Assembly (NCBI GenBank): GCA_001777915.1
Contig: MFFN01000009.1
Coordinates: 23,454-87,453, forward strand
Direction of reading: 5' to 3'
Origin: Candidatus Edwardsbacteria bacterium RifOxyA12_full_54_48
GTDB taxonomy: Bacteria; Edwardsbacteria; AC1; EtOH8
DNA: 64,000 bases
Part shown: positions 1 through 8,872 of the stretch, piece after piece
Layout: each line of letters begins with the position of its first letter
Position numbering within the stretch: position 1 is the first letter of the stretch
Notes under the pieces: generated by a model
The model's database searches: none
What the model was told of the DNA's origin: nothing
Seen by the model: the letters and a program-made list of their open reading frames with translations, nothing else
Translations under genes and position numbers: made by a program

Positions 1-27
1 AGAAAGAAAATTGTTAAATAATTATAA

Positions 28-50
28 GCCCCACAAAATGTGGGGCTTTA
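28..50 (+). terminator. Rho-independent terminator at window edge
   Basis: An 8-bp perfect stem (28-35 with 39-46) with a 3-nt loop is followed by a short T-run. It presumably ends a gene lying outside the window. The Rhs-tip reading frame opens inside the stem itself (GTG at 40), so the hairpin is fused directly to the Rhs fragment. Confidence 0.75.
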
Positions 51-864
51 TTACAAAGGCGATGGGGTGCGCTTGGCCAAGAGCACCAATGCCGATGTTG
101 AGAAGCGATATGTGGTTGACGGCATGAACACGGTGGTGGAGCAGGATGCCGGCGGGTATTTGCGGTATAAATATGTGTATGCCAACGGAATGCTTTTGGC
201 CAGGGTAGACAGCCTCGGAAGAAAATTCTGCTACCACCACGATGCCCTGGGAAGCACCATTGGTATAAGCGATAGCAATTACGCTGTTTACAAGAGTTAC
301 CTCTATGATGAGTTTGGCGACAGCCTGGGGGCCTGGGGTTCTACCCCTTATAATGCTTATAGGTACACCGGGCAGGAGTATGATGGAAAGCCTGCATATG
401 CTTACAACCTGCGGGCTAGGGAGTATTACCCCAAGCTGGGCCGTTTCATGCAGAATGATCCGATAGGGGACCAGGGCGGGAGCTTAAACTGGTATTTGTA
501 CGTGGCAAATAATCCGATTAATGCCACGGACCCGACGGGATTGTTCGCGTGGTATATGCGGTATGGCCATTATTGTGGCAAAGGACAAGATGCTGGCCGA
601 CCTACGCCGATTGATGCACTTGATGCTGCTTGCCAAGCACATGATGACTGTTATGGCAAACTTAATCTTGCTGGGATTGTGGGTGCTTTAGATCCATTCT
701 TGCAGAGTGAGCGAGCATGTGGGAGAGATAAATGCGATAAAGCACTGTGTGAAGCTGCTAAGAACTTCAAGATACCTTATACCGATGCTGCCGGAATGAT
801 GGCGGCGAGAAATGCACGTGGTCTTATAATCCTAAAATTCTGTAGCGGTACTTCTGTCCAATAA
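40..864 (+). CDS. Orphan Rhs C-terminal tip with phospholipase A2-like toxin domain
   Basis: This is the C-terminal end of an Rhs/YD-repeat protein (274 aa). Residues about 105-168 carry the Rhs-associated core: RYTGQEYD, LRAREYYPKLGRF, NDPIG and the boundary motif NPINATDPTG. The region after it is a different domain: YCGKG near 178-182 and an AACQAHDDCY motif at 197-206, which is the Ca-binding loop and Cys-His-Asp-Cys active site of phospholipase A2 (H201, D202). I infer a lipid-hydrolysing polymorphic toxin delivered by an Rhs shell. In-frame stops at 19 and 25 and the terminator at 28-50 mean the long Rhs N-terminal part is not attached, so this is an orphan tip module. Whether GTG40 is a real start is doubtful; the tip may be a silent cassette used by recombination. 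Confidence 0.8.
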   Translation: MGLYYKGDGVRLAKSTNADVEKRYVVDGMNTVVEQDAGGYLRYKYVYANGMLLARVDSLGRKFCYHHDALGSTIGISDSNYAVYKSYLYDEFGDSLGAWGSTPYNAYRYTGQEYDGKPAYAYNLRAREYYPKLGRFMQNDPIGDQGGSLNWYLYVANNPINATDPTGLFAWYMRYGHYCGKGQDAGRPTPIDALDAACQAHDDCYGKLNLAGIVGALDPFLQSERACGRDKCDKALCEAAKNFKIPYTDAAGMMAARNARGLIILKFCSGTSVQ

Positions 865-885
865 TTTAGTTAAGAGGAAACGAAA

Positions 886-1248
886 ATGAAAAATATAAAG
901 AATGTGATTTTAACTATCGGTATCATCTTTGGCATAGTATATTTCAAGGATGTACCAAAGGCAATATTTACAATGGGGAATAATATACAGTTTTGGGAAT
1001 ATATATTTTTTATCACCGGGCCGGTAGCGACTTTACCCATAGCAGTAGTAGGTTGCTTTCATTATAGACTCAGTGGATATATATTATTGATGTGTTCGGT
1101 GATAACGTGTATATCCATCATATTTTGTAAAAACCAGGAACATAAACTGTGGTTAATACTATATTTTAGTCTGCCAGTACTAATTATGAGTATAGCAATT
1201 ATTATAACAAGTAGATGGAACGTAAAGCCGGTAGCAACGCAAACGTAA
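886..1248 (+). CDS. Small four-helix membrane protein, putative immunity protein
   Basis: The 120-aa protein has about four hydrophobic segments (roughly residues 6-24, 36-58, 62-82 and 88-111) and a charged C-terminus. A GAGGAAA ribosome site precedes the ATG. It starts 22 bp after the PLA2-type Rhs tip and is followed by a strong terminator, so the pair forms one unit. In Rhs loci the gene directly after a toxin tip usually encodes immunity, and a membrane location fits protection against a phospholipase. I recognise no named family. AT-rich codon use differs from the genes after 1.7 kb, as is common for exchanged toxin/immunity cassettes. The role is inferred from position. Confidence 0.6.
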   Translation: MKNIKNVILTIGIIFGIVYFKDVPKAIFTMGNNIQFWEYIFFITGPVATLPIAVVGCFHYRLSGYILLMCSVITCISIIFCKNQEHKLWLILYFSLPVLIMSIAIIITSRWNVKPVATQT

Positions 1249-1265
1249 AGTAAAATAAAATAAAG

Positions 1266-1293
1266 AAGCCCCGCCGTATGGCGGGGCTTTTTA
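1266..1293 (+). terminator. Terminator of the Rhs tip/immunity unit
   Basis: GCCCCGCC pairs with GGCGGGGC over a GTAT loop (1268-1287), followed by five T. It closes the toxin-immunity unit. Confidence 0.9.
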
Positions 1294-1305
1294 TTGGTGT
1301 TCGTA

Positions 1306-1332
1306 AAGCCTGGCTTAATGCCGGGCTTTTTC
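1306..1332. terminator. Second hairpin, possibly bidirectional terminator
   Basis: AGCCTGGC (1307-1314) pairs with GCCGGGCT (1320-1327), one G-U pair, then a T-run. It lies between the rightward immunity gene and the leftward XRE gene and could serve both. Confidence 0.7.
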
Positions 1333-1358
1333 CCTTCGATAGAACTCAGGGCATGCTT

Positions 1359-1742
1359 TTAACGGCCGTTTGCCGTCTTTAACTGCTGTGGCGGCTTACG
1401 GAGCTTTTCCCGTTCGAGGTAGGTATCCAATAGCTGGACTATCTGCTTGCGTTCCTTGGCAGGCAGCTTCTCCAATTGGCTTAAACGGCGGTAAAGCCTG
1501 TTGTCTTTGGTCTTGGGCGCCGCTTTCAATTTATCCAAGCCCATCAATTGGTCTACGGTCACGTCCAGGGCTTTAGAAATCTTGGGCAGCAGGTGGGCCG
1601 GTATGTGCTTGGTCTGCTTCTCGTAGTAGGCGATCACCAGTTGTGGTATGCCGGTCTCGGCCTGCAGGTCCCGCTGTGAATACCCGGCTTCCCGGCGCAG
1701 GGTGATTTTCACCTTGCGCCTTTTTGTTTTTTCGGGTATCAT
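1359..1742 (-). CDS. XRE-family helix-turn-helix regulator
   Basis: The protein (127 aa from the ATG at 1742) has an XRE-type helix-turn-helix in its first half (GYSQRDLQAETGIPQ then SKALDVTVDQLMGL) and a charged helical C-terminal half ending near LDTYLEREKLR. The frame is open up to a TTG at 1766, but ATG 1742 avoids overlap with the divergent signal-peptide gene starting at 1753. No good ribosome site is visible, so the true start is uncertain. Only 10 bp separate the two divergent starts, so each promoter must lie inside the other gene or transcripts are leaderless. It probably binds DNA as a dimer; the target is unknown. Confidence 0.75.
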   Translation of the reverse strand: MIPEKTKRRKVKITLRREAGYSQRDLQAETGIPQLVIAYYEKQTKHIPAHLLPKISKALDVTVDQLMGLDKLKAAPKTKDNRLYRRLSQLEKLPAKERKQIVQLLDTYLEREKLRKPPQQLKTANGR

Positions 1743-1752
1743 TAACCACAAT

Positions 1753-2871
1753 ATGATAAAAACCAACCTTCATATATCGCTGATATCCGGGCTTTTCCTG
1801 CTTCTGTTGGCAGTACCCGTATTTGCCCAGGTCAAGGGCATGTGGGTGGTGCGCTATTCGCTGACCTCGCCCCAGAACGTCAAGAAGATCGTGGCCCAGG
1901 CCCACCAGGCCGGGGTCAACAACCTGTTCGTCCAGTTCTACGCCCGGGGCGAGGCCTATTACGATTCCAAGCTGGCGCCTACCGCCGACTGCGTGACCAG
2001 GAATTTCGACCCGCTGGCCCTGATGGTCAAGGAGTGCAAGGCCAGGGGGATCAAGATCCACGCCTGGATCAATGTCTATTTCGTCTGGTCGTCGGACCGC
2101 AGGCCGCGGGACGGCCGCCATGCCTATTACCAGGATGACGGCTGGTTCGCCGCCGACCCCCAGGGCCGGAGTTTAAAGGATTACTCCCAGAAGGAGCTGG
2201 GTCAGAGAAACCTGGAGGGGGTCTACCTTTCGCCCTCCAGCCCGGAGGTGAAGACCTATCTGCGGGAGCTGGTGAGGGAGATCCTTTTCAAATACGACGT
2301 GGACGGCATCCACCTGGATTATGTCCGGTACGGAAGCATCAATTATTCCTACGACGTCTCCAGCCGCACCAGCTTCTACAACCAGTACAAGGTCGATCCC
2401 TTCGCCCTGCTGGAGGGGAACCGGGCCCTGGAGCCGTATTGGGCCACCTGGCAGCAGTGGCGGATGTACCAGATATCCGACCTGGTGGCCCAGCTGAAGT
2501 TGGACATCATGAAATTCAACCCCTGGGTCCAGCTGTCGGCGGCGGTCAAGCCCGACCCCGACGAGGCCCGGCTGTCGTTCGGCCAGGACTGGCCGGCCTG
2601 GCTGGAGAACCGCTGGGCCGATTTCGTGGTGCTGATGGACTATTCGTCCAATACCGGCACCGTGGTGCGGCTGGCCCGGAAGGCCGTAGCCTACAAGGGG
2701 CAGGGCCAGGTCTATGTGGGGCTGGGGGCCTGGCGGGACAGCATGGACGGGCTGATGGAGAAGATCCGGGCCCTGCGCAAGGCAGGGATCAACGATATCG
2801 TCCTTTTTTCCTATGACGGGCTGGCCCAGCGCAAGATAAGTTTCGAGATGCTGAAACACCGGGGATTCTAG
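1753..2871 (+). CDS. Exported glycosyl-hydrolase-like 10 (GHL10/DUF187) protein
   Basis: The protein is 372 aa with a Sec signal peptide (ISLISGLFLLLLAVPVFAQ). The mature part starts KGMWVVRYSLTSP and contains the (beta/alpha)8-type strands typical of the GHL10/YngK family: NNLFVQFYARGEAYY, GIKIHAWINVYF, DGIHLDYVRY and NDIVLFSYDG. Family members are predicted periplasmic or surface glycosidases acting on cell-wall or storage polysaccharides; the substrate here is unknown. I chose ATG 1753 rather than the upstream in-frame start at 1648 because it begins directly at the signal peptide and does not run through the divergent XRE gene. It ends 80 bp before the next gene. Confidence 0.85.
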   Translation: MIKTNLHISLISGLFLLLLAVPVFAQVKGMWVVRYSLTSPQNVKKIVAQAHQAGVNNLFVQFYARGEAYYDSKLAPTADCVTRNFDPLALMVKECKARGIKIHAWINVYFVWSSDRRPRDGRHAYYQDDGWFAADPQGRSLKDYSQKELGQRNLEGVYLSPSSPEVKTYLRELVREILFKYDVDGIHLDYVRYGSINYSYDVSSRTSFYNQYKVDPFALLEGNRALEPYWATWQQWRMYQISDLVAQLKLDIMKFNPWVQLSAAVKPDPDEARLSFGQDWPAWLENRWADFVVLMDYSSNTGTVVRLARKAVAYKGQGQVYVGLGAWRDSMDGLMEKIRALRKAGINDIVLFSYDGLAQRKISFEMLKHRGF

Positions 2872-2961
2872 ATTTTGATTGAATTGACCGCCTGTCGTCA
2901 TAAACGGCAGGCTTTTTATTTATATCTTGCATTTATTCAACCCTGAGAGTAAAATTACATC

Positions 2962-3618
2962 ATGAAAAGAATCTTTGTCATCATAGCTCTGATTGTCCTC
3001 TTTGCCGGATTTAACGCCTGCCTGGCCGGGGGGATAGACATCGCCCGGCTCAAATACGGCGGGGGCGGGGACTGGTACAACGACCCCGATGAGGAGACCA
3101 ATCTGCTCAAGGAATTCTCCGCCCGGACCGGACAGGAGGTCAATCCTGAAAAATTCAATATCTCAGCTGATGACGACCAGTTGTTCTCCCATCCTTTTTT
3201 GTTCATCACCGGACACGGCGGGATAAAATTCACCGAACGGGAGGTCAAAAGGCTCCGACGATATATCGAATCAGGGGGATTCATCTATGCCGACGACGAT
3301 TATGGTATGGACACCACCTTCCGGAGGGAGATCAAACGTATCCTGCCGGAATGTTCTTTGCAGGAACTGCCCTTCACCCATCCCATCTACAACTGCTATT
3401 ACGACTTCAGCGGCGGCCTGCCCAAGATCCACGAGCACGAGAAGGGCCGCCCGGTGGGTTATGGCATATATTTTCAGGAGCGGCTGGTGCTGTTCTACAG
3501 TTTCAATACCAATATCTCGGACGGCTGGACCAATGCCCATAACGACCCGCCGGAGGTGCGGGAGCAGGCCATCAGGATGGGGATAAACATCCTGTGGTAT
3601 GCCGTTACCAATCCGTAG
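2962..3618 (+). CDS. Exported DUF4159 protein
   Basis: This 218-aa protein starts with a signal peptide (residues 1-22) and then has the DUF4159 pattern: IDIARLKYGGGGDWYNDP, a hydrophobic strand ending FITGHGGIKFT, YIESGGFIYADDDYG and HPIYNCYYDF. The fold is glutamine-amidotransferase-like without a catalytic Cys triad that I can identify. DUF4159 genes often sit near BatA/MoxR-type and DUF4175 genes, and a DUF4175 gene follows here after 400 bp. Function is unknown; a periplasmic role is inferred from the signal peptide. Confidence 0.85.
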   Translation: MKRIFVIIALIVLFAGFNACLAGGIDIARLKYGGGGDWYNDPDEETNLLKEFSARTGQEVNPEKFNISADDDQLFSHPFLFITGHGGIKFTEREVKRLRRYIESGGFIYADDDYGMDTTFRREIKRILPECSLQELPFTHPIYNCYYDFSGGLPKIHEHEKGRPVGYGIYFQERLVLFYSFNTNISDGWTNAHNDPPEVREQAIRMGINILWYAVTNP

Positions 3619-3623
3619 GGATT

Positions 3624-3725
3624 CAACCGACCTAACCCTTAAACCGTCCCCTCCTTGACCAAGGAGAGCCTGCACTGAGCCGTACAGGTTATTTTTAGCT
3701 AGCGAAGTGGGATAAAGGGGTGGTC
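3624..3725. repeat. Degenerate dispersed palindromic repeat, CCTAACCC family
   Basis: The left arm is CCTAACCCTTAAACCGTCCC and the right arm ends AAAGGGGTGGTCAG, with an interrupted centre. It resembles the better-preserved copies at 14516, 34743, 42946, 43390 and 52507. It lies in the 3619-4034 gap, which otherwise shows no gene. Confidence 0.5.
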
Positions 3726-3950
3726 AGATGGATGTATAGTTTTATAATTATTAATGGGGTCAGTATATAAGTAACATTTTTATTAGGAATCCATGAAACC
3801 ATGAACACTTAACTGTAAAAACCCTATCGATTCCTGCGTTCCTGGCTTCCTTATAGAATAAATCCATTTGTCTTCGGCCGTTATGCAATTAATTAAGTGC
3901 TCTGGTTAATAAAACAATATTTTGCTATATTAGTATATTTAAACACCGTG

Positions 3951-4007
3951 GTCATGCCCTAGGCAGGGGTACAAAGCCTGGATTCCTTCCTTCGAAGGAA
4001 TGACAGG
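3951..4007. repeat. Dispersed palindromic repeat, GTCATGCC...GAATGACA family
   Basis: The unit runs from GTCATGCCCTAGGCAGGGG to ATTCCTTCCTTCGAAGGAATGACA and folds into two short hairpins. Related copies are at 15553-15633 and 24361-24421. It occupies the end of the gene-free stretch 3619-4034. Confidence 0.65.
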
Positions 4008-4034
4008 CGATGCTATTAATTGACGCAGTATAAA

Positions 4035-7000
4035 ATGGATCAAAAAAGGGATAACATAACTTTAAAAACAGCCCTTCAGGGTATTCACCGGAGGCAGCGG
4101 TTTGTAAGCACGATAAATATATTGATTGTTTCATTATATATCGGCTTAGGCTGGCTGTTGCTGCTCCACCTGGCCGACGGGATATTCATGCTTCCATCAT
4201 ATATCAGACAGGCCTCGTCTTACGTGACCCTTGCCGCCTTGCCGGGATTGGCCATATATCTTCTGATAACATCTCTGCGGCAGCCCGATCACCGGAAGAC
4301 AGCAGCCAATATCGAAAACGTCCTGCCGGAGCTTAAACAGGAGATATCCACTGCGGTTCAGTTCGGGCTGGGTGAGGAAAGCCGGGAAAATTATTCCCGA
4401 CAGTTGATAGCCGATCTCATCCAGAGGGCGGAGGAGAAGCTGAAAGTGATCCGGGGCGGAAGCTTTTTACCGGTAAGGGCATTGCCTTTCGGCAAGCTTG
4501 CGGTATATATTTTAATTTCGCTTACGCTCATCAGCCTGATCAAACCGGCGGAGCTTGGCATCAGCCTGGAGCGATTTATTCATCCCGATGGGGTCATTGG
4601 CAATTGGGAGGGGATCGAAATAAACCCCGGAGATGCCCGGGTGGCCAGGGGAAGCGAAATAAGGGTCGACGTCGCCAATCCGGGTCGAACATCGGGCAGG
4701 ATAGAGTGGCGGGGAGCCGCCAACGGCTCGGCTCCCATGACAATCACCAATGGTAAGCTGGAGGCCGGGATAAAAGCGATCGACTCTTCACTTGCCTACC
4801 GCATAGTGCTGGGGCGCCGGCAGAGCCGGTTTTACCGGATAGACTGCTACACTCCGCTGCTGCTGTCGGACATCAGGATCAAGATAACACCCCCCAGATA
4901 CACCGGCTTTCAGATCCGGCAGACGGAGAACCAGGGGGATATCACCGCCATCAGGGGTTCCCGGGTGTATATAAGTGCCGTTTCCACCTTGCCGCTGGAG
5001 GAGGCCGGGCTGACCTTTGACCGGAGCGGACAGAAGGATGTGGCGATAACCGAAGGCCGGCAGTTGTCGGCAAGCTTTTATGTCGGCAAAGACGAAAATT
5101 ACCGCCTATGGGGCCGCACCACCCAGGGTGACACCTTTGTCAACCCGGCGGAATATAGAATAACCTGCCTGGAGGACGAGCCGCCGGTGATCGAGATCAC
5201 CTCCCCGGAGGGCGAGGTCCTGCTGGGCGAGGACATGAAGGTGTCATTAACGGGTTTGGCCAGCGACGATCTCGGCCTCTCGGCCGTAAGGTTGGGCTAT
5301 ATCAGCCGCGATCGGGAACAACGCCAGGATATCAACCGCTGGCAGAAATGCCTGGCGGCCGCCGCGGTGGAATATGTCTGGGAGGTCGGGCGGCTGGATG
5401 TCCTGCCGGGCGATTCGGTGGCCTACTGGCTGGAGGCCCTGGACAACGATGCGGTATCCGGGCCCAAGACCGGACGCAGCCGGGTTCAGATGATAAGGGT
5501 TCCCACCATCGAGGACATCTACCGGTCGCTGGCCACGGCCGACTCTGCGGCCATTGAGGAGATCGGAAGGGCCGAGCAGGCCCGCAGCCAATTGAACCAG
5601 GAGATCGACAAACTGGCCCAAAGCCTGAAGGAATCCAGGAAGATCGACTGGCAGCAGCAGGCGGCGGCCGAACAGGTGCTGAAAAAACAGCAGGAGCTGG
5701 CGGATCGGCTGGAGAAGGCCATGGAACAGGCGTCCGAAGATCTGGCCCAGCGGGAGAACAAGTGGAGCTTCGATCAGGAAACCATGGAGAAGCTGGCCCA
5801 GCTGAGGGAGCTGTTCGACCAGGTGGCTACCGATAAAATGCGGCAGGATATGGAACGGCTGAGACAGGCCCTGGACAAGCTGGACAAGCAGGAGGTCAGC
5901 CGGGCCCTGGACAATCTGAAACTGTCACAAGAGGACTTCAATCGTCAGCTGGACCAGACCATGGAGCTTTTGAAGGAGCTGCAGCGGGAACGGCAGATGG
6001 AGAAGCTGGACCGCCAGCTGCAGGATCTGACCCAACGGCAGAAGGACCTGAAGGATAGGACCGAGGAGCGCCCGGATCATGATCAAAACCAAAGGTTGTC
6101 GGCCCAGCAGAAAGGGCTGGCGGAGGACCTCAAGAAGATCTCAGGCGAAATGCAGGAGCTGGCCAGGGAGCTCAAGGAGCCCAACCGGGAGGCCTCACAG
6201 AAGCTGAGCGAAAGCGCCGATCGCCTGCAGCAGAAACAGACCGGCCGAAAAATGGAGAAAGCCTCGCAATCGCTGTCCCAGAATGAAAATTCACAGGCGG
6301 CCGACCTGCAGAAACAGGTGCTGTCGGAGCTATCGATGGTCTCCTCCGGCATGCAGAGCGCCCGCAGCAGCATGCGGCAGGCCAAAAATAAGGCGGCGGC
6401 CAAAGCCGTCCGGCAAAGGGCCCGGGACCTGCTGGACCTTTCCCGCCAGCAGGAAAGCCTGAACCAGATCGGAACCGATGCGGCGGCCGACCGGAACGAT
6501 CTGGCCAACCAGCAGCAGATAATCCGGCGCCAGGCCGAACGGATCAGACAGGAGCTGGACAACATGGCCCGGAATAACATGCTGCTGTCACCCCGTTCCC
6601 AGCAGATGATGCAGGAGGCCTCCAGACAGATGGACCAAGCCGCCCAGGCCCATTCGGAGGGACGCGGGGACCAGGCCCAAAAGGGCGGCCAGAAGGCCCT
6701 GGCCGCGCTCAACGGGGCCGCCATCAGCCTGATGGAATCATCCAGCGGCCAGGGCGGGGGCTCCGGCGACATGATGCAGGACCTGGCCGGCCTCTCCGGC
6801 CAGCAGCAATCGATCAATGAAGGAACCAGCTCAACGCTGCCCCTGCCCCAGGAGGGCGGCGGACAGATGTCGCAGCAGGCCCGTAGCCAGATGTCAAGGC
6901 TGGCCGCCCGGCAGGAGGCGGTCCGGCAGGGCATGGAGGAGTTCAACCAAAAATACGGCGGCCGGCGGGATAAAACCGGGAGAATGGATGATCTGGTGGA

Positions 7001-7304
7001 GGAGATGAAACAGGTGATAGAGGACCTCAAAAAACAGCAGGTCAGCCGGCAGACCATCGAGAGGCAAGAGAAGATCCTGACCCGGATGCTGGACGCCCAG
7101 CAGTCCCTGAAGGAGAGGGATTTCTCCAAGCAGCGCCAGGCCGAAAGCGGCCGCCTGCCGGAGAACGGCTATCTCCCGCCCAGGACGGATAAAGGGAAAT
7201 GGACCCCGCAGGGGCTGCCGGCCTGGAAGAACTGGCGGCAGGAGTATTACCCCCTGGAATATAAAGAGATATTGGAGGAGTACTTCAGATCGCTGGGACA
7301 ATGA
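4035..7304 (+). CDS. DUF4175-type membrane protein with long Gln-rich coiled coil
   Basis: The protein (1089 aa from ATG 4035) has two N-terminal hydrophobic segments (about residues 33-55 and 66-85), a third near 150-170, a beta-rich extracytoplasmic region (about 190-480), and then some 500 residues of Gln/Glu/Arg-rich heptad-like coiled coil. This is the architecture of DUF4175 proteins. They are membrane proteins of unknown function common in Bacteroidetes-like and alphaproteobacterial genomes, usually near MoxR/BatA clusters. A TTG at 4020 could add five residues. The last codon overlaps the next gene by ATGA, so it is translationally coupled to the TPR protein and they probably work together. 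Confidence 0.8.
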   Translation: MDQKRDNITLKTALQGIHRRQRFVSTINILIVSLYIGLGWLLLLHLADGIFMLPSYIRQASSYVTLAALPGLAIYLLITSLRQPDHRKTAANIENVLPELKQEISTAVQFGLGEESRENYSRQLIADLIQRAEEKLKVIRGGSFLPVRALPFGKLAVYILISLTLISLIKPAELGISLERFIHPDGVIGNWEGIEINPGDARVARGSEIRVDVANPGRTSGRIEWRGAANGSAPMTITNGKLEAGIKAIDSSLAYRIVLGRRQSRFYRIDCYTPLLLSDIRIKITPPRYTGFQIRQTENQGDITAIRGSRVYISAVSTLPLEEAGLTFDRSGQKDVAITEGRQLSASFYVGKDENYRLWGRTTQGDTFVNPAEYRITCLEDEPPVIEITSPEGEVLLGEDMKVSLTGLASDDLGLSAVRLGYISRDREQRQDINRWQKCLAAAAVEYVWEVGRLDVLPGDSVAYWLEALDNDAVSGPKTGRSRVQMIRVPTIEDIYRSLATADSAAIEEIGRAEQARSQLNQEIDKLAQSLKESRKIDWQQQAAAEQVLKKQQELADRLEKAMEQASEDLAQRENKWSFDQETMEKLAQLRELFDQVATDKMRQDMERLRQALDKLDKQEVSRALDNLKLSQEDFNRQLDQTMELLKELQRERQMEKLDRQLQDLTQRQKDLKDRTEERPDHDQNQRLSAQQKGLAEDLKKISGEMQELARELKEPNREASQKLSESADRLQQKQTGRKMEKASQSLSQNENSQAADLQKQVLSELSMVSSGMQSARSSMRQAKNKAAAKAVRQRARDLLDLSRQQESLNQIGTDAAADRNDLANQQQIIRRQAERIRQELDNMARNNMLLSPRSQQMMQEASRQMDQAAQAHSEGRGDQAQKGGQKALAALNGAAISLMESSSGQGGGSGDMMQDLAGLSGQQQSINEGTSSTLPLPQEGGGQMSQQARSQMSRLAARQEAVRQGMEEFNQKYGGRRDKTGRMDDLVEEMKQVIEDLKKQQVSRQTIERQEKILTRMLDAQQSLKERDFSKQRQAESGRLPENGYLPPRTDKGKWTPQGLPAWKNWRQEYYPLEYKEILEEYFRSLGQ

Positions 7305-8836
7305 AAATAAAATTAAATCTGCTGATAGTTCCGGCGCTTTGCCTGGCCATCTTTGCGGCCCAGGGGCAGAAGCCCCAACGCTTCGACCGATCAATTTGGC
7401 AGAAGGCGGTGGCCTGCCTGAGGGATGGCAACCGGGAGGCGGCTTTGGAGCAATTCAAGACATCCCTGGCAGACCCGCCCGACCAGGAGATGGTCCGCCA
7501 AGCCGGCCGCCTGTTGCAGCAGGCGGAGGCCGCTACCCAGGCCGAGGCTATCTATCTGTGGGGCCGGAAGGCTCTGAAAGAAAAGGAGCTTTTTGCTTAC
7601 GAGCTGGGCGAAATATATCAGCAGCAGCTGAAATACCGGGAGGCGGTGCGGGAGTTTGGCCGGACCCTGAAACAACAGCCGGGAAGGGCCATGGGAAAAT
7701 TCGAGGAGCTCTCCCTGCAGGCTGGGTACAAGGCCGTCTCCCTCCTGGCCGAAAACGAGGTGGCTGTCGAAACGGATGACGGGAGATGGCTGTTGGGAGA
7801 GCTTTTCCGCAAGTCAGGCGATCATCAAAGGGCCTGGCATTATTACAAGAAAATAAAGGAAGAAAAACGCCTGCGAATGGCGGTCGGCCAGCTGGCGGCC
7901 CAGCCCGGCCAGGATGTTTCATCGGTCATTTCGGTCATTGCCGAATATTTGGAGGGGCAGAGGTCCGATAGCCTCTTTTGGGAGATGAAACTGTCCGGAT
8001 TATATCTTGCCAAAGGCGATCATCAAAGGGCCGAAAATATGTTGACCTCATTATCCGGCAAAAAGATACCACAGGCCCAACTGGAACTGGCCAGTCTCTG
8101 GCTGCGGCATAAGAACAATCCCCGCCGGGCCATGGCTCTGATAGACGATCAGAAAAAACACTGGCCCGATTCGTTGAAGATTGAGGGCGAATTCACCTCC
8201 GGACTGTGCCTGATGGCCATGGGAGATTGGGAGCGGGCCGGAGATAAATGGGCCGGGCTGGCTGAGGGGAGATATGATACTAATGTAAAACAGCGGGCCT
8301 ATTATATGCTGGGTGAAATAAAACTGGCCCAAAATCAAGCCGATGAGGCCCTGAAATATTACGGACAGGCGGCCCGGGCCGACCCCCAAGGGTCATATAC
8401 CAACGATGCCCTGGCCAGGATACTATTGATTTCCCAGGCCAAAACTGATAAAATCTCTGATGTCGAGTTGCTGGGCCGGGCGATGGCTTTCAAATATCGG
8501 GGCGAGCAGGCCCGGGCCGAAATAACCTTCGCCCAACTGGCCGATTCGGCCTCGGGCACCATGGCCGGGGACCTGGCCCTGACCGAGCTGGCGGAGATGG
8601 CCCTCTCCCGGGGCCATTTTGAAAGGGCTATCGAACCCTTGAAGAAACTGGCCGAAAGCACTTCGGACACAACGACCGCGGCCAGCGCCTATCACCGGAT
8701 GGGCCGGATATACTACCACCAGGTCAAGCAGAAAAAGGCGGCCCTGGAGTGCTGGCGGGCCGGGATCATGAAATATCCCAACACCTCGTGGGCCGAGATG
8801 ATGCGCCAAGAGATGGAATCCGGGCAGGTTCAATAG
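7301..8836 (+). CDS. Exported TPR-repeat protein
   Basis: The 511-aa protein begins with a hydrophobic signal sequence (LNLLIVPALCLAIFAAQGQ) and consists of degenerate 34-residue TPR helix pairs, clearest near KQRAYYMLGEIKLAQNQADE and SAYHRMGRIYYHQVKQKKAA. It overlaps the DUF4175 gene by 4 bp (ATGA), a strong sign of coexpression. TPR arrays mediate protein-protein contacts. I infer a periplasmic partner of the DUF4175 protein, but nothing identifies its ligand. Confidence 0.8.
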   Translation: MKIKLNLLIVPALCLAIFAAQGQKPQRFDRSIWQKAVACLRDGNREAALEQFKTSLADPPDQEMVRQAGRLLQQAEAATQAEAIYLWGRKALKEKELFAYELGEIYQQQLKYREAVREFGRTLKQQPGRAMGKFEELSLQAGYKAVSLLAENEVAVETDDGRWLLGELFRKSGDHQRAWHYYKKIKEEKRLRMAVGQLAAQPGQDVSSVISVIAEYLEGQRSDSLFWEMKLSGLYLAKGDHQRAENMLTSLSGKKIPQAQLELASLWLRHKNNPRRAMALIDDQKKHWPDSLKIEGEFTSGLCLMAMGDWERAGDKWAGLAEGRYDTNVKQRAYYMLGEIKLAQNQADEALKYYGQAARADPQGSYTNDALARILLISQAKTDKISDVELLGRAMAFKYRGEQARAEITFAQLADSASGTMAGDLALTELAEMALSRGHFERAIEPLKKLAESTSDTTTAASAYHRMGRIYYHQVKQKKAALECWRAGIMKYPNTSWAEMMRQEMESGQVQ

Positions 8837-8872
8837 AAAAACAGATCAATCATAAAATATCAGGAGGCAACC

